Source: Putridiphycobacter sp965230195 (GTDB taxonomy: Bacteria; Bacteroidota; Bacteroidia; Flavobacteriales_D; Crocinitomicaceae). From it: DNA of 64,000 bases. Positions 59,162 through 64,000 of the stretch are shown here, one piece after another. Position numbers and translations under genes: made by a program. The DNA lies in contig OZ245997.1 in the NCBI GenBank assembly GCA_965230195.1, positions 372,001-436,000 on the forward strand, read 5' to 3'. A model generated the notes under the pieces. The model did not search any database, was not told where the DNA came from, and was given only the letters and a program-made list of their open reading frames with translations. Each line of letters opens with the position of its first letter. The stretch's first letter is position 1.

Positions 59162-60057
59162 ATGCGACGCAGAAGTCTGTTGGTTGGTACGTTCGTTGGT
59201 GTCGCCAGTGTCAGCGGCGAGGCGCAATCAGCGAAGTTTGCCTGTCGGGGACGAAGTGGATACGATCTGCGTCGATGCTTAAGGTCACACGTTTTAAATA
59301 ACGTAGAATGAGATCAAAGAGTGAGACGGATGTGCAGCTAGAGAGAAAAGGGAAGCTGCTTCCGATGAGGAACTGCGCGAACAGTATCTAAAAACACGTC
59401 AATTCGATCAGCCTGGCGATCTGGTCACACTTTCCAACGGACTACAATACAGGTCACACAATGGAAACAGCACGTGTCCCATCACTGTGTGTGTTGACCG
59501 GCAGAGAGATGGAGACGGGGAGTGGCAAAGAAGTCCAGCAGGCCGCACGGTGCAGCATCTCATACATTGTCTATCGTCTATCCAGCGGCGCCTATTTCAA
59601 ATACTCCTCTGGCGGGACACCCGTCTATCTCTTCTCAATGGGATACGGTTATGAAGGGAAGGACGATGTTGACAGCATCTATTCTTTCCAGTAAATAGAC
59701 GTCCCGCGTCCGATGCGTGTGAGGCAGAATGGGTATGGTAGGTATGGAGATCCAGAGGCGTTGCCTTTGGCTGCCGTGCTCGGTATGCAGGGTATGCGAG
59801 AGGGTGGCCGGCGCAGAATCTTGATCCCACCACGGTACGGATGGCGAGATCGAGAAGTGGGTCCCCGTCCTGATACGTTTGGTGGCTATCGGCGTTTGGA
59901 AGCGCACAAAGATGAGCCTCTGTTGTTTGAAGTGGAGCTCAAACGGGTACAGCTTCCTTCTGATGAAAAAGAGATCTCGTCCTCGATCTTTCCGAAAGAT
60001 GGAGATGTTACATCGTCTTTTCGTCTTCCAGTTCCCCCGCCGGCTACTCAGAAATGA
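59162..60057 (+). CDS. FKBP-type peptidyl-prolyl cis-trans isomerase with N-terminal leader
   Basis: Four exons (59162-59283, 59342-59452, 59505-59667, 59728-60057) give 241 aa. The N-terminus MRRRSLLVGTFVGVASVSGEA looks like a signal or organellar leader. The FKBP domain follows: LSNGLQYRE, ARCSISYIVYRLSSGAYF, then AVLGMQGMREGGRRRILIPPRYG and LLFEVELKRV; 'G-M-R-E-G-G-R-R-R' and 'I-P-P' are family signatures. A variable Gly/Tyr-rich insert (YGYEGKDD, NGYGRYGD) replaces the bulge seen in FKBP12, so drug binding is doubtful. Introns 1 and 2 both begin GTCACAC. The role is protein folding, probably in the secretory pathway or an organelle. Confidence 0.82.
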
Positions 60058-60144
60058 AATACGTTCGGTTATTACACAAACAAGAAGGCAAATGTAAATG
60101 CAGAAGTGCACCAACACAAGATCCGTGGAGATATGCTATGGATG

Positions 60145-61980
60145 TCAAGTGATATCTGCCACCGTTCTGTTCAGCAACTGAAGTGTAGCAACGATAGCCG
60201 TTTCCATTTCGTACAGTTGTCTAAAGGACTGTTCAAGATAGTGCCCCATTCCTTCAACTGTTGCCGGCACAGAGGCACGTGGATGTATCACCATCCATGC
60301 CACAATCAGCATGACTTGACAGAAGAGCATGAACAAGCAAGCGAAAAAGAGGACCCAGTTGATAGAGGATGGAAGGAGTGGTGGTGGGACGGAGGCAGAG
60401 TGCATTGGCGGCGTTTTAAGTTCGGTCTTCGACACGTTTCTCTCCAAAAGCTCCGTCGACTCAACGAGATGTTCAAGCCTCTGCAGACCTTCTTCGTTAT
60501 TCAACAAGTTCTGCAGTTTGGACAAGGCATGTGTCGACGGCTCGACCGATTCGTCCTGTTCTTGAGGGTCGATGCCGGATTCTGTGAGCTCGTCAGGTAG
60601 AGTGGGGTGCAATGTATCTTTGAGCATTTCTGACATCATCTTGACTGAATCTTGCATCTCTTTCATCACATTTGTCTCAATCATCGACCGGAAGGGAGCC
60701 AGAACGGAACGGATGAAAGGAACGGCAACGTGGATGGAGATTTGACAAGACGTCGAGTCCGGAATGGGCGTCACATCCCAGCGCAGCTCAACGCTGAAAT
60801 TATCTCCGTAGGGAATATCTTTCATTACCTAAACATCTCACACATTTCCCAATGGCGATATCACACATCGTACGCATCCCACCTGCGATATTTGGAAGAC
60901 CAGATGATCTCCACGATAGATACAGAGTCTATGATCTTGATTGCATTCTGTGTTCTTGGGACTCATGAAACCGATCCCCCGGACACCCTTAACGGGCGAA
61001 ACGAAGGTGGCTTGTCGGACAAACCCGCTAATCTCACTCAATTGTTCCCATCCCGTGATGCGATATCGCGTATCCCCTCTCCGCTTGTGATATCCATCGA
61101 GGAACATGGAATCCGTTGACAGTGTCCGCGTAAAGAACTCCTGAACGCAGACTTCGTAGCGATCCTCGTAGAGAAGGACCATGTTTTCGGGCACAGCAGG
61201 AGCGGCACCCGTGATCACAGACCAAACATCGGTCTCTTCATCATCCCCGTCCAGATCCGAATCATCCCCCGGATCGCTCACGACGGATTTGATCGCTCGT
61301 TTTGGCGAACGCCCATCGCTGCGTCGCGATCCGAGAGATGATGAAGATGACCCCTGTGGGCTCTCTCGTTGCCTCCCTGTATGCACGCCATCTCCGATAT
61401 GCCCACGACGCGAGGATCTGGACGTACCATCGCTAGAAGTCGGCGAAGGCACCTCCACGTGTTTAACGGCATCACACAGCAGTTCATATGCATCCGTACG
61501 GTTCAGAAACGAGGTAAAGAATTCCCGTTTCTTCCAGAGGACTTCAATGGAATTAGGGAATCCATAGTTTCGCTTTTTGGTAATCTCTTTCACCTGATGC
61601 AGCGGTATAACTTTTCGCTTTACCCAGCCGAATACATTGGAGTAGAAACAGAGATGGTGCTCAAAAATGTACATGCGTCCCTGAAGGAGAATGCGTTTCG
61701 ACAAGGCGCAATAAAATTCGTCAAGAAAGAGTTCATCGGCAGGCAGTTCGAAATAACGGCGGAGTTCTTCGACATGGTCTTGAACTCGTGAGAAAGCGGA
61801 ACAAGGTTTGGAATCGGTCGAATGAATATCCCCGTTCGAGCGACTAAGGGGAAGAAATCTTGTCAAGTGTTTTCTCATGGAATCGCTTCTTGTTGCTTGC
61901 TGCCAATACAACGAAATGGAAAATCGAGGAGCGGCGAATATGGCGACAATGACGGTGGGCACGACCCGTTGATGGGACAT
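60145..61980 (-). CDS. GRAM/VASt-domain membrane-contact lipid-transfer protein (Lam/Aster type)
   Basis: Exon 1 (61980-60883) and exon 2 (60828-60145), separated by a 54-nt intron, give 593 aa. Residues about 78-175 form a GRAM domain (FELPADELFLDEFYCALSKR, LLQGRMYIFEHHLCFYSNVFGW, YGFPNSIEVLWKKREFFTSF). A Ser/Arg-rich acidic linker follows. Residues about 280-450 form a VASt/StART-like domain (LYEDRYEVCVQEFF, GYHKRRGDTRYRITGW, CNQDHRLCIYRGD, FSVELRWDV). A single transmembrane helix (INWVLFFACLFMLFCQVMLI) lies about 70 residues from the end. This order matches yeast Lam/Ltc and animal GRAMD1 proteins, which move sterols between the plasma membrane and ER at contact sites. The N-terminal extension before MRKHLTRF may be untranslated. 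Confidence 0.88.
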
Positions 61981-62071
61981 TTAAGAGATGCTGCACCTAA
62001 CTATTACGTAATGTGTGGTTATCATATGATAATCAATGTCTTTTTTTCTTCCGTCCTGTTGCCTTGCACAG

Positions 62072-63276
62072 TCACGAGGAACAGACGATGGATAGGAAGC
62101 GACTTGATCGTGAGGATGTTGATGTGACAGGTGGGGACTCGCGTTTCTCCTCGGTTAGCCATGCTTCCCAATCGGACGGCGGTTTAGGAGAAGAGTGAAC
62201 AGGCGTATACTGCATTCTGTCAAGGAGACTGAGCCGCTTTGGTTTTGGCGAAGGAGCAGAAGGAAAAGGGGCAGCGCACGGAGATCCCTTCTTTCGTTTG
62301 TGACGATGAGGCTGTTCCAGATCCCACTCTTTTGGCCGATGCACTGTTCCTCTCTTTGTCATCGTCGGTGGCGGCGGCTGCATGACGTAATCTGTAAGCG
62401 CTGATGGATGTTCTTCATGATCTTTGCCTTGTCCGATGCGAATCTCGATATGGGGCCCTTTCGAGACGCACTGTAGCTCACTCGGGACTTTCAGCAACAG
62501 CTCTTCCACAGAAGGGGTGCCATGAGCTCTTGGAAGACATCCATTCACTGGCATGCAACGGTTAAATGTCTTCACATAAACATCCACCACACGATACGCT
62601 TTGTCCTGCACTGCCATCGTGAGACATATTCGAAGAGAGCAGTGCTGGAACTCGAATGGAAGCGATGTTGGACAGGGCGAACATGACAAACGATGGATGA
62701 TGACCTAACGACGCCAACTGCATCAAACGCTTCGCCGCTTTGAGAATCGTGGGAAAGAGCTCGCGAAAGAGTAGACATCCTGTAGAAGGGAATGTATAGC
62801 CAGAAGCTTGTCATGTCCCGTCGGATAGAACAGACCTGCATGCAAGCGATAGAGGTAGACAAGCATGGCTTCACGACAGGGCACTGCGTTGCTTTCGATG
62901 GCCGATCCGAACGTCGCGGACAGAGCCACGAGACGCAGTTCGTCGATGTGTCTCAAGATCCTGACCGTCTGTTCAGCAGATGATGATGACAGGCGGAGAT
63001 GCTCGATCGCACTTCGTCGAGTTTTGAATAGTAAGGTGTGCCTCGAAACGCACGTCGCTCTTTTTTGAGAAAGGCATCCAGGATCGCCACCTCTTCCCAG
63101 AACCGCTGCATCTCAAATTCCTCCTGTAGGAATCGATGGTATCTCGGGTGCGACCGTTAGGTGCCGACTCTGAGCGTTGCCATGGCTGCAATGATGCGTC
63201 GCGGTAGCGCTTTGCCTTTCTGTAGCGTCGCCACGCGGCATACCGACACGTGTAGTTGCACCTTGGCTGCATCCAT
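62072..63276 (-). CDS. NEPRO/RMP1-like nucleolar protein
   Basis: ATG at 63276; introns at about 63124-63168, 62969-63012, 62780-62835 and 62606-62651 all keep frame. The N-terminal half has FWEEVAILDAFLKKERRAF, YYSKLDETVRILRHIDEL, VPCREAMLVYLYRLHAG, FPTILKAAKRLMQLASLGHH and FVMFALSNIASIRV, which fits the NEPRO N-terminal domain related to the yeast RNase MRP subunit Rmp1. The C-terminal half is basic and Pro/Ser-rich (HRPKEWDLEQPHRHKRKK), suiting a nucleolar protein. The annotated stop is 62072; alternatively GTCACATCA at the end (62129-62121) could be the donor of a last intron adding a few basic residues. Function in rRNA/tRNA processing is inferred by family. Confidence 0.65.
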
Positions 63277-63335
63277 TACGTCTGTTAGATAAACAGGAGA
63301 TGCGTTCGGTTTAATTGACGGTTTTCTGAATCACT

Positions 63336-64000
63336 ATGGATCGCGACCATGCACGCGGTTTCGTGCAGCAAGTGCTGAAAAAGGAGGAGGAATTCCTGGA
63401 GGAACTCAAGGCGTTTCAAGAGAAAATGGAGTCGGTGGACCATTGGGATAGTGTCTCCCGTGATTTTGCGCCGCGTGTCAAGGCTTTCTATAATGCTCAG
63501 CTGGAACAGTGGCAGCGCTATTACCTCGGACTCGATGGTACGGACGCATGCTCCCTTAGCTGCCCATCAACATCTCCCCCTCTGTGTAGCGGCCAACATG
63601 AAATTCGGATTCAGTGTCATGCACACGGCGCAGAAGAAGGAGAGAAAAGCGGCGGAGGCCACGATTCCGCACTCCGTTTTTGGAGAACTGAAACAAAAGT
63701 GCCTGCATACAGGATGGGTGGATGCCTTCGGTTTTCACTGAATGGAATGTAGGATCAAGGTTGGCCAGACAACGACAAAGCTCAGTGCGACAGGAGGAAA
63801 AGCAGCACGGGAAATCATCGAAAAGAAACTGGGACAGGGAGGCGTAGTCGAAATCGAGACACGAGGGAAAGGAGGCAAGGTTGGAGGAGGTGTCGATGTG
63901 GCTTATGATGAAGACCACAAACCGGCCGACCATATTGCTACCGAAGCAAAACCGCCCCTCTCGACACTTCTCCCAAGCGAAGGCACGAGCCAAGGGATGC
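63336..64000 (+). CDS. Unrecognised charged protein, 5' part (runs off the right edge)
   Basis: ATG at 63336 opens an exon with a coiled-coil-like start (VQQVLKKEEEFLEELKAFQE), to about 63536. An intron of about 53 nt (GTACGG...GTGTAG) leads to ANMKFGFSVMHTAQKKERKA, then ATIPHSVFGELKQK. A second intron near 63709-63750 is likely, after which TKLSATGGKAAREIIEKKLG, VEIETRGKGGKVGGGVDVAY and further polar sequence continue in one frame to the window end. I recognise no domain. It is divergent from the NEPRO-like gene, with about 60 bp between start codons. Confidence 0.5.

Noticed and set aside
1..64000. tRNA or rRNA genes, CRISPR arrays, bacterial operons or Shine-Dalgarno sites
   Set aside because: None was recognised on reading both strands, and the gene content and introns are eukaryotic; a dedicated tRNA scan was not possible.

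Overview
The window is nuclear DNA of a eukaryotic microbe with a compact, gene-dense genome. Nearly every recognisable gene is eukaryote-specific (PEX7, WNK kinase, PYM, NSA2, POP4, GRAM/VASt lipid-transfer protein, complex I TYKY subunit, APE2, SepSecS). Genes lie on both strands, often less than 200 bp apart. Most are cut by very short spliceosomal introns (about 42-69 nt, GT-AG with one GC-AG). I rebuilt the gene models by joining open frames across these introns until the protein matched its known family; summed exon lengths come out as whole codons in the models I checked. Complex I and PTS2 import imply a respiring organism with peroxisomes. I cannot name the lineage; a protist is most likely.

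Layout. 1-478: 5' end of a minus-strand gene resembling eIF3 subunit M. 1349-26645: one giant plus-strand gene (about 8,397 aa) with six AAA+ modules in one chain, a long helical region, ASH/MSP-like beta domains and three VWA domains; its first exon is 24.6 kb without an intron. 26953-28438: SepSecS, well conserved at first and then broken. 28465-31159: unrecognised multi-exon minus gene. 31728-39456: SV2/SVOP-like transporter, NSA2, a small secreted protein, a U-box protein, NDUFS8 and a membrane protein. 40610-43175: tandem array of three paralogous cysteine-rich secreted proteins. 43492-54981: POP4, PEX7, an unrecognised gene, a Rossmann-fold NAD(P)-binding protein, a WNK kinase and APE2.

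55204-58347: an FHA-like gene whose exon is interrupted by a complete LTR retroelement (338-bp LTRs identical by eye, 5-bp target duplication, gag-like ORF only). 58410-63276: PYM, an FKBP-type isomerase, the GRAM/VASt protein and a NEPRO/RMP1-like protein. 63336-64000: 5' part of an unrecognised gene. There is no operon logic; the genes are mostly unlinked housekeeping functions.

Most notable are the giant AAA6-ASH-VWA3 protein and its intron-free body, the cysteine-rich secreted family, the fresh gag-only LTR insertion, and a 10-bp word (YGTCACATCA or its complement) that recurs at least 13 times after 33 kb, always in short introns or between genes.
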